Of a stretch of 61,274 bases of DNA, positions 28,953 through 37,918 are shown piece after piece; the first letter of the stretch is position 1, and every line of letters begins with the position of its first letter. The DNA comes from CAZNPL01 sp964574815. GTDB lineage: Bacteria > Planctomycetota > Phycisphaerae > UBA1845. Location: assembly GCA_964574815.1 (NCBI GenBank), contig CAZNPL010000043.1, positions 1 to 61,274 on the forward strand. Reading direction: 5' to 3'. Both the position numbers and the translations under genes were made by a program. Below the pieces are notes generated by a model. That model saw only the letters and a program-made list of their open reading frames with translations, was not told where the DNA came from and did no database searches.

Positions 28953-31751
28953 TTATACTTCGCTCGCCAGTGCGGCGACACGCCGCCGCAGTTCGCCCGC
29001 GATGTGCTCGGGTACCACACCCTCGCTGGCCTGGGCAACAAGCTTCTGCCGATACACCGGTTCGCCGAAGACAAGCGTGACGCGCGCCAATCGCGGGAAC
29101 CACTGCCCTCGAGGCCACGCTTCGTACGTGCCGCGGATGTAGACGGGCAGCACCGGCACCTCGAAGCGCTCCAGAAGCATCCCGATGCCCGGCTGAAAAC
29201 GTTGCAGCTCCCCGCTCGGCGACCGCTCCCCCTCCGGAAACCACACCAGACTTTCGCCACGCTGCAGCACGGCTGCGGCTGCGGCCAGGCTCGATCGAAC
29301 GCCGCGGTTCGGATCCACCGGCAGAACGCGGGCACATCGGCTGAACGCCCGCGTCAGCGGCCCCTGGAATACGATGCCCGTCCAGCCGGCCCAGTAGATC
29401 CATCGCAGCCTGCTGTACTCCAATGCCGCGGCGATCGCGAACGCGTCGAGGTAGCTGACGTGATTCGGCGTCAAAATGACTGGCCCGTTATCGAGCGCCG
29501 GCAGCGCCCGCTCCAGCCCCTTGGCCCGTACGCGATAAAGCGTCCGCATCAAGAGCCGGTCCAATCCGTGGCCCGCAGCGGAGACTGCCGACAGTGCCGG
29601 CCCGAGCGGCTCGAGCCATCGCCGCTGGTCCGGTCCCATGAACTCCTCCGGCTGTTCAAGCGGCGAAACGGCGCGCCCGCCACCAGGTCGACCCTGGTGC
29701 TCAGCCACTTCCTGGAGAAGATCGCGAACCTTTTCGATCCGCTCGATCGCCTCCTCGCGAAGCTCGACGCCCGCTCGCTCCGCGATCTCCATCGTGATGT
29801 TCAACCACTCGAGCGAGTCGACGCCCAGATCGAGTCGAAGATTGCTGTCCGGTGTCACACGCCGTTCCGGGTATCGCCGGGCAAGCCACTGCCAGACCGT
29901 GCGCACCGGCCTGGAATCGAGAAGACTCTGGTCTTCCGGGGACATTTCCTCAACAGCCATTGGGCCGGAGACGTCGCCCGCGTCCTGCGGCTCCTGCAAG
30001 GCCTGCTCGAAACGTTCGGCAAGCAAGTGGCGCCGAACTTTGCCCAGGCGCGTCCGCGGCAGCGACTTGTCCGTAAGCACGAAATCGGAGATCCGCTGAT
30101 CGGAGGCGAGTTGGCGAGATTGCCTCTCGACGGCCTCGCGCACGCCTCCTTCCGGATCGACGCCCCGGCGACGAATCTCCGCCCGTTCCGGAACGATGAC
30201 GGCGACGAGCTGATGGTCTCGCTCGAGAACGCCGACTTCATGGATTGCCGCATCTTTCTCGTACGCACGCTCGACGTAAGCTGGCTGAACGTTGGTCCCT
30301 CCTTCGGTCACAATCAACGTCGACGTCCGCCCCGATAGATGAAGAAACCCGCGATCGTCGAACCAACCCAGATCGCCTGTTCGGAACCACCCGTCCTCCG
30401 TCAGTACCTCCCTGGTCTTGTCGGGCAGGTTATGGTAACCGCGAAACACATTCGGCCCCCGCGCCATCACCTCGCCGCCAGACTCGTCCGCAGTGCCGTT
30501 GCCGGGGCCCTCTTCGTCCTCCTCGCCGCGCGCCGTTCGCCAATTACGGTCGATGCGCAGTTCAACCCCCGAGACCGGCCGTCCGGCGCTTTCGTAGTCG
30601 GCGTTGCCCGGAACGTTGAGCGTCAGCAGCGGGGCCGTTTCAGTCAGGCCATAGCCCGTCGCGACGTCCCAACCCAGGCCCTGGAGCTTCCACGCCAGCT
30701 CCGGCGCCAAAGCCGAGCCGCCGGACGCCACGATCCGGACCCGCGGGCCGAGCTGTTTGTGAATCGGGCGGAAGAGGAGCCTGCCCAGCCGCACGTCGAG
30801 CCGGCGACGCACGTCGATGCTCACATCCATCAGGCGTGAAAACATCGCGCCGGCCCAACGCCCCCGCCCCGCGAACCGGGCCTCGATCCCTTCGTACAAG
30901 GCTCGATACAGCCTTGGGACCCCGGCGATCGCGGTCACTTGACCTTCGCGCACCGCCCGGGTGAGCTGACCGCCCGTCAGCCCGCTCGGAACAACGATCG
31001 GTATGCCTAGTGCCAGCGGGGTCAGCATCGCGAAGACAAACGGATACACATGGTGCAGCGGAAGTGCCAGCAGCACCCGATCTGCTTCGGTGGCCAATCG
31101 CGTCGTGATCAGCGTCTCGATTTCAAAGGCGATGTTGCGATGACTGAGCGGCACGCCCTTGGGCGCTCCCGTCGTGCCGGATGTGTAGAAAAGGACCGCG
31201 ATGTCATCCGGTGAAACCCGTGGCGGGTCGCGCTCGGCACGTTCTTCGTCGTCGCCGCTCCTTCTGCTCTTGTCGTCAAACTCCTCCAGGGATAACACCG
31301 TCGGTGCATGTTGCAGATCGAGACGGTCGATCCGATCCACGTGGTCCGGCGCGGCCAATATGACGCGCGCCTCGCAGTCGCCGAGGATTTGGCCGAGTGT
31401 TTCATCGTCGAACTGCACGTCGAGCGGCGTTGCAACGGCGCCGGCCCGAAGAACCGCCAGACAGGCGCCGATCCATTCCGGGCGGTTCGGACCCAGCAGC
31501 GCCACGCGGTCGCCGGCGCCGACCCCGGACGCCAGTAGCTCCCGCGTCACCCGCGAGACATGCCCGCACAGCCTGCCGTACGACCACCGGCGGACGTCGT
31601 CAGTTTCGAACGCCAGAATCGCCGGGTGTTCATCGCCGGGTTCGAAGCTCGCGGGCAGGGATTGAAGCGTTTCGTTCAGCGGCACGACAAAGCTGCTCCG
31701 TGAGATGGTCTGCAATCGAAGTTTTCCCTGCGCCGGCCGCAGCTTTGTCAT
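28953..31751 (-). CDS. Acyl-CoA/acyl-ACP synthetase - ACP - acyltransferase fusion
   Basis: A 932-residue three-module protein. Residues of about 25-560 form an AMP-dependent ligase (FYTSGTTGAPKG at 189-200, GYGLTETAPLLTLN, DGWFRTGDLGWFDD, PRTRLGKVRRH). A carrier domain of about 590-690 has LDLGVDSLEWLN with phosphopantetheine Ser646. The C-terminal 230 residues are a PlsC/LPLAT acyltransferase (NHVSYLD with His764, VWFPEGERSPSGELQRFQPG). It may activate a fatty acid, load it on its own carrier and esterify it to a lysophospholipid, like E. coli Aas but in the reverse order and with an internal ACP. The frame continues upstream, but this ATG begins the conserved part and avoids overlap with the MFS gene. 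Confidence 0.9.
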   Translation of the reverse strand: MTKLRPAQGKLRLQTISRSSFVVPLNETLQSLPASFEPGDEHPAILAFETDDVRRWSYGRLCGHVSRVTRELLASGVGAGDRVALLGPNRPEWIGACLAVLRAGAVATPLDVQFDDETLGQILGDCEARVILAAPDHVDRIDRLDLQHAPTVLSLEEFDDKSRRSGDDEERAERDPPRVSPDDIAVLFYTSGTTGAPKGVPLSHRNIAFEIETLITTRLATEADRVLLALPLHHVYPFVFAMLTPLALGIPIVVPSGLTGGQLTRAVREGQVTAIAGVPRLYRALYEGIEARFAGRGRWAGAMFSRLMDVSIDVRRRLDVRLGRLLFRPIHKQLGPRVRIVASGGSALAPELAWKLQGLGWDVATGYGLTETAPLLTLNVPGNADYESAGRPVSGVELRIDRNWRTARGEEDEEGPGNGTADESGGEVMARGPNVFRGYHNLPDKTREVLTEDGWFRTGDLGWFDDRGFLHLSGRTSTLIVTEGGTNVQPAYVERAYEKDAAIHEVGVLERDHQLVAVIVPERAEIRRRGVDPEGGVREAVERQSRQLASDQRISDFVLTDKSLPRTRLGKVRRHLLAERFEQALQEPQDAGDVSGPMAVEEMSPEDQSLLDSRPVRTVWQWLARRYPERRVTPDSNLRLDLGVDSLEWLNITMEIAERAGVELREEAIERIEKVRDLLQEVAEHQGRPGGGRAVSPLEQPEEFMGPDQRRWLEPLGPALSAVSAAGHGLDRLLMRTLYRVRAKGLERALPALDNGPVILTPNHVSYLDAFAIAAALEYSRLRWIYWAGWTGIVFQGPLTRAFSRCARVLPVDPNRGVRSSLAAAAAVLQRGESLVWFPEGERSPSGELQRFQPGIGMLLERFEVPVLPVYIRGTYEAWPRGQWFPRLARVTLVFGEPVYRQKLVAQASEGVVPEHIAGELRRRVAALASEV

Positions 31752-31893
31752 CCACACCGGACAACTTGCGGCACTCGCCGAGGTATACGACAGCGGACTG
31801 ACAATGGGCTGAACGCCGCCTGAACGTCCCGCAAGAAGACCGCCCAGTGGGCCGGAAGACCCGGTTCGATCATGCCGTTGAACGTGCCTTTGT

Positions 31894-33252
31894 CTAGCGT
31901 TCGTCCTCGCTTCTTGATGCGTGCAACTCCCGCTCGAAAGCGTCGCGCGTCTGCCGTGCCTCCTGTTCGTTGACCATGAGCAGCAGGACCAGCCCGCCGA
32001 CAAAGAACACCGCCAGCGACACAATCGAGCCGCGTGCCGAGCCCGTGACACTGTCGATGATGCCGAACAACAGCGGGCCGAGGATCGCCGAGAACTTGCT
32101 GAACACCGTGTAGAACCCGAAGAACTCGGCGCTTGCCGACGGCGGGATCAGAACGCTGTAGTAAGAGCGGCTCAACGCCGGCGACCCGCCCAGGACGAAC
32201 CCGATCACGACGCCCAGCACGAAAAACGTCGTGCCGCTGTACACGAAATAAGCGGAGATCACCACGCCCGTCCATATCAGCAGGGTCAGCATCAGCGTCC
32301 GCTTCGTCCCCAGCCGGCCGGCGAGCCGGCCGAAGAACAGCGCACCGACGATGGCCACCCCCTGGATCACCAGCAGCATGACCATGAGAAACACGCGGCT
32401 CAGGCCCAACTCCACGGTGCCATACACTGTCGCCATCGCAATGACGGTCTGTATGCCGTCATTGAACAAAAAGTACGCGACCAGGAACAACAGGAGCTGC
32501 CGGAGTCGGCGGACCCGTCTTGTGGTCGTCCATGTTTGCCGAAGACCGGCCGCGATGCACGCTCGCCAGCGCGGGCGATCACGATACCGGGCCGGCAGGG
32601 ACAGCATCGCCGGTTGCTCTGCGAGGTACACCCGTGTCAGAATCATAAACCCGGCCCACCAGAGGCACGCGGTCAACATCGCGATCCGCGCCGCCAGATC
32701 CTCGCTGATCCCAAACGTTTCGTGCCAGGCCACCAGCACCAGCGACAGGCCGAAATGCAGCCCTCCGCCGAGATAACCGGCCGCAAAACCGTAACCCGAA
32801 ACGCGATCGAGCCGATCCTCCGTCACCAACTGTGGAAGAAACGCGTTGTAAAAGATGTTGGCGCTGATGAACGCAAACTGTACGACGATAAAAAGGACCA
32901 GCGTCTGCCAGACGTCAGCGGTCCCGGAGAAATACAGCAGCCCGCCGAGCAATGCGCCGCCCCAGCCGAACGCCAGCAAAAAACGCTTTTTGGCCGCCGT
33001 GAAGTCGGCGATCGCCCCCAACAACGGTGCCGCCGCGAAGCCCAGAAAGGCGGCCGCCGCAACCGCGAAAGCCCAAAGGCTGGTCGCCCGAAACGTGTGT
33101 CCGGCGATCGTCACGCCGTCGGGAGCGACCACGTCCGCAAAGTAATGCGGCAGCACCGCCGTCAGCACAGTCGTGACGTACGCCGAGTTCGCCCAGTCGT
33201 ACGCACACCAGCCGAATACGGATCGCCGATCGTTTTTGCGTACGTTCTGCAT
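31894..33252 (-). CDS. MFS transporter, UMF1 (Atg22-like) family
   Basis: A 452-residue integral membrane protein with about 12 hydrophobic segments. The N-terminus GWCAYDWANSAYVTTVLTAV is the hallmark of the UMF1/Atg22-like major facilitator family. The middle has YLGGGLHFGLSLVLV, and the second half GFVLGGSPALSRSYYSVLIP, also typical. Fungal Atg22 exports amino acids from the vacuole; the bacterial substrates are unknown. It lies 142 bp upstream of the ligase-acyltransferase gene on the same strand, so they may be co-transcribed. The C-tail is charged and cytoplasmic. Confidence 0.9.
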   Translation of the reverse strand: MQNVRKNDRRSVFGWCAYDWANSAYVTTVLTAVLPHYFADVVAPDGVTIAGHTFRATSLWAFAVAAAAFLGFAAAPLLGAIADFTAAKKRFLLAFGWGGALLGGLLYFSGTADVWQTLVLFIVVQFAFISANIFYNAFLPQLVTEDRLDRVSGYGFAAGYLGGGLHFGLSLVLVAWHETFGISEDLAARIAMLTACLWWAGFMILTRVYLAEQPAMLSLPARYRDRPRWRACIAAGLRQTWTTTRRVRRLRQLLLFLVAYFLFNDGIQTVIAMATVYGTVELGLSRVFLMVMLLVIQGVAIVGALFFGRLAGRLGTKRTLMLTLLIWTGVVISAYFVYSGTTFFVLGVVIGFVLGGSPALSRSYYSVLIPPSASAEFFGFYTVFSKFSAILGPLLFGIIDSVTGSARGSIVSLAVFFVGGLVLLLMVNEQEARQTRDAFERELHASRSEDER

Positions 33253-33638
33253 GGAACACGGATGACGGGCCGCTCCGTAGCGTCACTCCTTGTGGGTGAC
33301 GCCGCTCACCAATCTGTCGTCCACATCAACTACCTGCTGTGGTTAACGCCGCCTGGTACATTTTGTACTCTCACCCCTCGTATGGGTCGTGCTTGAACGA
33401 GGGCGCCCGTGGCGCGCCGGTCCGACGACCGCCCGGCACACACCTCGACGCTACAGTACGCTCCCGCCGGAGTCGAGCCAAACGGCTCAACAACCGGCGG
33501 CCGGCGATGACAGGTTATCACATGAGAACGTGCGGATAACGAACCGTTCATGTCGCATTCACTCACCTGTAAGCCGTCCCTGCTACCAACACACCGATCC
33601 GCATGAAATGAAGAACCAAACCCGCCGAAAGGCATGCA
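33253..33638. other. Divergent intergenic region with small palindromes
   Basis: A 386-bp region between the MFS gene and the FG-GAP gene. It holds a hairpin GCGTCAC (33280-33286) / GTGACGC (33296-33302), a GTACA-TTT-TGTAC inverted repeat at 33356-33368, and GTTATC (33514-33519) / GATAAC (33535-33540). No gene was found. Confidence 0.5.
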
Positions 33639-34883
33639 ATGAGCACGAACCCAAGTGGCAACCGCGCGACGCCAGGCAGCGGCCGTCCCTCCTTCCTCGA
33701 CCTGCGTTGCCTCACCTCGGCCGCCATCATCCTGGGGAATGTTTCATGGATAGCCGGGAATAAGCCGCCCACCAGTTCGGAAGGCCGCATCGCCCGGTTC
33801 CGCCCTGCACCGGCTTCGCCGCTCGAGGTGGGAATCACGGCTGGTATGCCGGCCACCGCCGATCTCAACGGCGATGCCCGCATGGATATCGTGCTGCCCT
33901 GCGCCAGGCCGGACGCGCTGGAGACCGGACGGCTCTGTATTTACCTCGGAGATGATGATGGCGGCTTCGAGCGGTCAAGTGTTGCACTTCCACTCCCCGG
34001 GCGCGCTTTGCGATTCGACCTCGGCGACATCGATGGCGACGGCAAAGTGGACGCAATAGTCTCTCAGCACGACACGTATGACGTGGCGATCCTGCTCGGC
34101 GACGGCCGTGGGGGATTCAGGCCGGCCGCTGAACCGACCGTTTCCGTCCATGACGGGACGAGCCCCCACACGCACGCGGTCGCCTTGGCCGACGTCAACG
34201 GGGATAGCCATCTCGACGTTCTGGCCACCTGCGCCGACGACAACGCGTTGGCTGTGTTGCTTGGTAACGGAAACGGAGTCTTCAACCCAGCCCCCGACTC
34301 ACCGTTTGCGGCCGGCCGACACCCGTACGAGGCGATCAGCGTCGGCGACGTAAATGGGGACGGCAACCCTGATGTGGCCGTGCCGAACCTGCATGGCCGC
34401 GCGGCCAGTCTCCTTCTCGGAGACGGCAAGGGACGATTCGAGCATACGCCGGACTCGCCGATCCAAGTCGGCGTTCGCCCCGGGTACGTGACGCTTGGCC
34501 ATCTGAACGGTGATGCGGCGCTGGACATGGTGGTGACTCACGACGGAGAGCCGATTGTGGCCGTGCTCCTCGGGGATGGTCAGGGCCGACTGAAACCGGC
34601 CGCCTTCTCACCGATCCGCCTCGAGCAGCGCGTGTGGACTGCTTCCATCGTCGATCTCGATGCTGATGGACACAACGACATCGTGCTTGGCGGCGTCGTG
34701 GATAACGTCTTTGTTATCTTCGGCGCGGGGCAGGCCGGCGTGCGGTTGCCGCCGCAGTCGATCGCCGACGGCGATAAGAGTTCCGGATACCTGACGCTGA
34801 GCGACCTTAACGGAGACGGCAAGCTCGATCTGGTCGTTGCGCACTTCAACGGCAGCATGCTTGACGTGTACGTGGGTGAGTAG
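33639..34883 (+). CDS. FG-GAP/VCBS repeat protein
   Basis: A 414-residue protein made of about seven FG-GAP (VCBS-type) blades, each with a Ca-binding Dx[ND]GDGxxD loop: DLNGDARMDIVL, DIDGDGKVDAIV, DVNGDSHLDVLA, DVNGDGNPDVAV, HLNGDAALDMVV, DLDADGHNDIVL, DLNGDGKLDLVV. This would form an integrin-like beta-propeller. Residues of about 20-42 (LRCLTSAAIILGNVSWIAG) may be an export signal or anchor, so it is probably extracytoplasmic. No enzymatic or adhesion partner domain is attached. Such proteins are very abundant in Planctomycetota and Verrucomicrobiota. AAAGG lies upstream of the ATG. Function unknown. Confidence 0.85.
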   Translation: MSTNPSGNRATPGSGRPSFLDLRCLTSAAIILGNVSWIAGNKPPTSSEGRIARFRPAPASPLEVGITAGMPATADLNGDARMDIVLPCARPDALETGRLCIYLGDDDGGFERSSVALPLPGRALRFDLGDIDGDGKVDAIVSQHDTYDVAILLGDGRGGFRPAAEPTVSVHDGTSPHTHAVALADVNGDSHLDVLATCADDNALAVLLGNGNGVFNPAPDSPFAAGRHPYEAISVGDVNGDGNPDVAVPNLHGRAASLLLGDGKGRFEHTPDSPIQVGVRPGYVTLGHLNGDAALDMVVTHDGEPIVAVLLGDGQGRLKPAAFSPIRLEQRVWTASIVDLDADGHNDIVLGGVVDNVFVIFGAGQAGVRLPPQSIADGDKSSGYLTLSDLNGDGKLDLVVAHFNGSMLDVYVGE

Positions 34884-35014
34884 AGCGCGTTCGCCATCGG
34901 ATGCCAAGGAAGGGGAGGCTCCGTGGCGCGCCGCTTGCTCCCCCAACAAGTACGCACACGTTGGCGTTCGTTCCGCTGGCGGCACGGGATCGTAGCTGAC
35001 CGAAGGATACGCAC

Positions 35015-36196
35015 ATGCCTGACAGCAGCAACTCGGAACAGGCAAACGACAAGAGCTTTCTTCCCAAGGAGGCCTTGCCGCAGATGATCGACGCCCTTCA
35101 TGACGAGGGCTTCAAGGTCATCGCCCCCGTAAGACACATGGACGTGATCGCGCTGCGGCCCATCGAGCGCGCCGCACAGATGGCCGTCGGCCTGATCGAC
35201 GAGCAGGACGGGGGAAAGTATCGCCTTGCCGACGGCGACCCGACCATGTACTTCGAGGCGGTCGTCGGCGCGACCAGCCCCAAGAACTACTTCTTTCCGT
35301 CGCGACACCAACTGTTCGCCTTTCACACAAAGGGCGAGCAGTTCGTCCTGGATGAGGGGCCGCCCCAGCCGCCGAAGCTCGCTTTCATCGGCGTGCGCGC
35401 CTGCGACCTGGCTGCGATCGGCGTTCAGGACCGCGTCTTCGGCATCGCCGACCACCAGGTGACCATGCGGTGCGAGTCCGAGACCTACTACCAGCAGACG
35501 CGCGAGCAATCCTTCCTGGTGGCGGTGGACTGCACCCGTCCGGGAGGCACGTGTTTCTGCGCCTCGTGGGGTACGGGACCGGCGGCCAACGAACTATACG
35601 ACGTGGCCATGACTGAACTTCGAGGCGGTTTCGTGGTCCGAGCCGCCTCCGAAGCCGGACAGCGGCTGTTGGAGCGACTGCCTCTGCGCGAACCCTCCCT
35701 CGCCGAGCTCGAGCTTGCGGCTCTGAAGCTTCAGCTCGCCGCTCAGCAGATGGGCCGACACCTCGACACCGACGGCGTCAAAGAGGACCTCGACCGCACC
35801 ATCGAGCATCCGCACTGGGACGAGGTGGCCCAGCGCTGCCTTTCCTGCGGCAACTGCGCGATGGTCTGCCCCACGTGTTTTTGCTCGGTTGTGATCGATC
35901 AAACGGAGCCGGGCAGCGAGAGGATCAGTCGCGTCCGCGAACTCGAACCGTGTTACACGCACCGGTTCACTTATCAGAGCGCAGGAGGGCCGTCGCGGAA
36001 CACGATCCGCGGGCGCTATCGTCACTGGCTGCGCCACAAGGTGTGCACCTGGTGGGACCAGTTCGACTGCAGCGGATGCGTCGGCTGCGGGCGCTGCATC
36101 ACCTGGTGTCCGGTAGGGATCGATTTAACCGAGGAAATCCCCGCCCTGCGGGAAACCCACGCCCGCGCGGCCCGCCAGCGCGGGCGGCCTGGATAA
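35015..36196 (+). CDS. hydB: [NiFe] hydrogenase (group 3b) iron-sulfur subunit, HydB/AsrA-like
   Basis: A 393-residue electron-transfer subunit of a cytoplasmic NADP-linked hydrogenase/sulfhydrogenase. The N-terminal 270 residues are the HydB/AsrA domain (FIGVRACDLAAIGVQDRVF, VDCTRPGGTCFCASWGTG). The C-terminus has two ferredoxin-like 4Fe-4S motifs: CLSCGNCAMVCPTCFCS and CSGCVGCGRCITWCPVGID. It carries electrons between the [NiFe] core and the flavin subunit. It is the first of four consecutive genes in the usual order beta, gamma, delta, alpha; the gamma gene starts 14 bp later. No obvious sigma-70 promoter was found in the 131 bp upstream. Confidence 0.9.
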   Translation: MPDSSNSEQANDKSFLPKEALPQMIDALHDEGFKVIAPVRHMDVIALRPIERAAQMAVGLIDEQDGGKYRLADGDPTMYFEAVVGATSPKNYFFPSRHQLFAFHTKGEQFVLDEGPPQPPKLAFIGVRACDLAAIGVQDRVFGIADHQVTMRCESETYYQQTREQSFLVAVDCTRPGGTCFCASWGTGPAANELYDVAMTELRGGFVVRAASEAGQRLLERLPLREPSLAELELAALKLQLAAQQMGRHLDTDGVKEDLDRTIEHPHWDEVAQRCLSCGNCAMVCPTCFCSVVIDQTEPGSERISRVRELEPCYTHRFTYQSAGGPSRNTIRGRYRHWLRHKVCTWWDQFDCSGCVGCGRCITWCPVGIDLTEEIPALRETHARAARQRGRPG

Positions 36197-36210
36197 CGGC
36201 GACTGTACCA

Positions 36211-37089
36211 ATGAGCATCACGGCCCCGACAAAGCGGCACGAACCGATCTGCGGCATGGACACCTGGCTGCCGGTCCCCACGCGCATCCTGGACGTCCGC
36301 GAGGAAAACGCCACGACCTACACTTACCGGATGGAGATCGTCGACGAGTCGATTCGGCGTCAATACGGCTTCGCACCCGGACAGTTCAACATGATCTACG
36401 TCCCAGCGGTAGGCGAGGCTGCGCTTTCTCTCAGTTCCGACCCGGACGACCCCTCCGTGCTGGAGCACACGATCCGTCTCGTCGGGTCGGTCACCCAGGG
36501 CATCGACCGAATCGCGCGGAAGGACCGGGATCGCCTGATCGGCATCCGCGGCCCCTTCGGCCGAGGTTGGCCGGTCGAACAAATCGACGGCCACGACGTC
36601 GTGCTGGTAGGCGGAGGCATCGGTCTGGCGCCGCTGCGCCCGATGGTTCACTGGCTCATCAACCATCGCGAGCGGGTCAAACGCGCCGTGCTGCTGTTCG
36701 GCTGCCGCAGCCCGGAAGACCAACTGTACGAAGACGAACTGAAGCAATGGGAAGAGCACATGGACGTGCTGGTGACCGTGGACAAGCCGACCGGCGGCTG
36801 GACCGGCCCGGTCGCCCTGGTCACCGAACTACTCCAGCGAATCAAGGTGGACGCCCAGCGCACGATCGTGATGGTCTGTGGCCCGCGCGTGCTCAATCAG
36901 GCTGCGGCCTGGGACTTCCTCCAGCTCCAGGTGCCGCCTACGCAGGTCTACGTCTCGCTGGAGCGGAACATGAACTGCGGCTTCGGACGATGCGGGCACT
37001 GCCAGTACGGAGAGTTCTTCGTATGCACCGATGGGCCGGTTTTCTGCTTCGACGACATCTCGCACATCTTTGGCGTGAAGGATATCTGA
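36211..37089 (+). CDS. hydG: Group 3b hydrogenase FAD/NAD(P)-binding subunit, HydG/AsrB-like
   Basis: A 292-residue flavoprotein of the ferredoxin-NADP reductase superfamily. Residues of about 15-110 are the FAD domain (RILDVREENATTYTYRM, FAPGQFNMIYVPAVGEAALS). Residues of about 115-230 are the NAD(P) domain (VVLVGGGIGLAPLRPMVH, VMVCGPRVLNQAAA). The C-terminus binds a 2Fe-2S cluster (MNCGFGRCGHCQYGEFFVCT, then DGPVFCFDD). It exchanges electrons with NADP(H). The frame is open farther upstream inside hydB; the ATG at 36211, 14 bp after the hydB stop, starts the conserved region. The delta subunit starts 1 bp after its stop. Confidence 0.92.
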   Translation: MSITAPTKRHEPICGMDTWLPVPTRILDVREENATTYTYRMEIVDESIRRQYGFAPGQFNMIYVPAVGEAALSLSSDPDDPSVLEHTIRLVGSVTQGIDRIARKDRDRLIGIRGPFGRGWPVEQIDGHDVVLVGGGIGLAPLRPMVHWLINHRERVKRAVLLFGCRSPEDQLYEDELKQWEEHMDVLVTVDKPTGGWTGPVALVTELLQRIKVDAQRTIVMVCGPRVLNQAAAWDFLQLQVPPTQVYVSLERNMNCGFGRCGHCQYGEFFVCTDGPVFCFDDISHIFGVKDI

Positions 37090-37090
37090 C

Positions 37091-37918
37091 ATGGGCGGAC
37101 GACTGGGCGACAACCGAAAACCGAAACTGGCCGTCTACAAGTTCACCAGTTGCGACGGCTGCCAACTGTCGCTGCTCAACCTCGAGGACCATCTGCTCGA
37201 GCTGGCCGACGTCGTCGAGATCGCCCTCTTCCGCGAGGCTCGACGGCGGGAACTGCCGCCGCCCTATGATCTCGGGCTTGTGGAAGGCAGCGTCTCGACT
37301 GAGGAGGAAGCCGAACGCATCCGCCAGATCCGCCGCGATTGCAAGATGCTGGTGACGATCGGCGCTTGCGCAACCAGCGGCGGCATCCAGGCCCTGCGCA
37401 ACTGGTCCAACACGGAGGAGTACATTAACCAGGTCTACGCCACCCCGAAGTACGTGGAAACTTTGGACACCTCCACGCCCATTGCGGCTCATACCTTCGT
37501 TGATTTCGAATTGCGCGGCTGCCCGATCAACTCGATGCAGGCGCTGGAGTTGATCAGCGCACTTCTGGCCGGCCGGCGACCGAACATCCCGACCCACAGC
37601 GTGTGCGTCGAATGCAAACGGCAGGGCATCCCCTGCGTCTGGGTCAGCCAGGGCAAGCCGTGCCTCGGTCCGATCACGCAGGACGGTTGCGGCGGGGCAC
37701 TCTGCCCGGCCGGCAATCGCGAGTGCTACGGCTGCTTCGGTCCCATGGAACAGCCCAACATCGACTCTCTGACCGCGTGGTTCAAAGGCCGGCTTGACCA
37801 GGACCATCGTGACATCATGAGAGCGCTGCGGACATACAACGGCTACATGGAGCCGTTCAAAACGGCGAGCGACAAACATGAGCGACTCAGACGATCGCAG
37901 CAAAACGGGAACGAGTAA
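37091..37918 (+). CDS. hydD: Group 3b [NiFe] hydrogenase small (delta) subunit
   Basis: A 275-residue small subunit related to the complex I 20-kDa protein. It carries the proximal-cluster motif FTSCDGCQLSLLNLED near the N-terminus, LVTIGACATSGGIQALRNW, and a Cys-rich C-terminal part (CVECKRQGIPCVWV, GKPCLGPITQDGCGGALCPA, GNRECYGCFGPMEQPN) for further clusters. Cytoplasmic; there is no twin-arginine signal. Its end overlaps the start of hydA by 41 bp, which suggests coupled translation. Confidence 0.93.
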   Translation: MGGRLGDNRKPKLAVYKFTSCDGCQLSLLNLEDHLLELADVVEIALFREARRRELPPPYDLGLVEGSVSTEEEAERIRQIRRDCKMLVTIGACATSGGIQALRNWSNTEEYINQVYATPKYVETLDTSTPIAAHTFVDFELRGCPINSMQALELISALLAGRRPNIPTHSVCVECKRQGIPCVWVSQGKPCLGPITQDGCGGALCPAGNRECYGCFGPMEQPNIDSLTAWFKGRLDQDHRDIMRALRTYNGYMEPFKTASDKHERLRRSQQNGNE

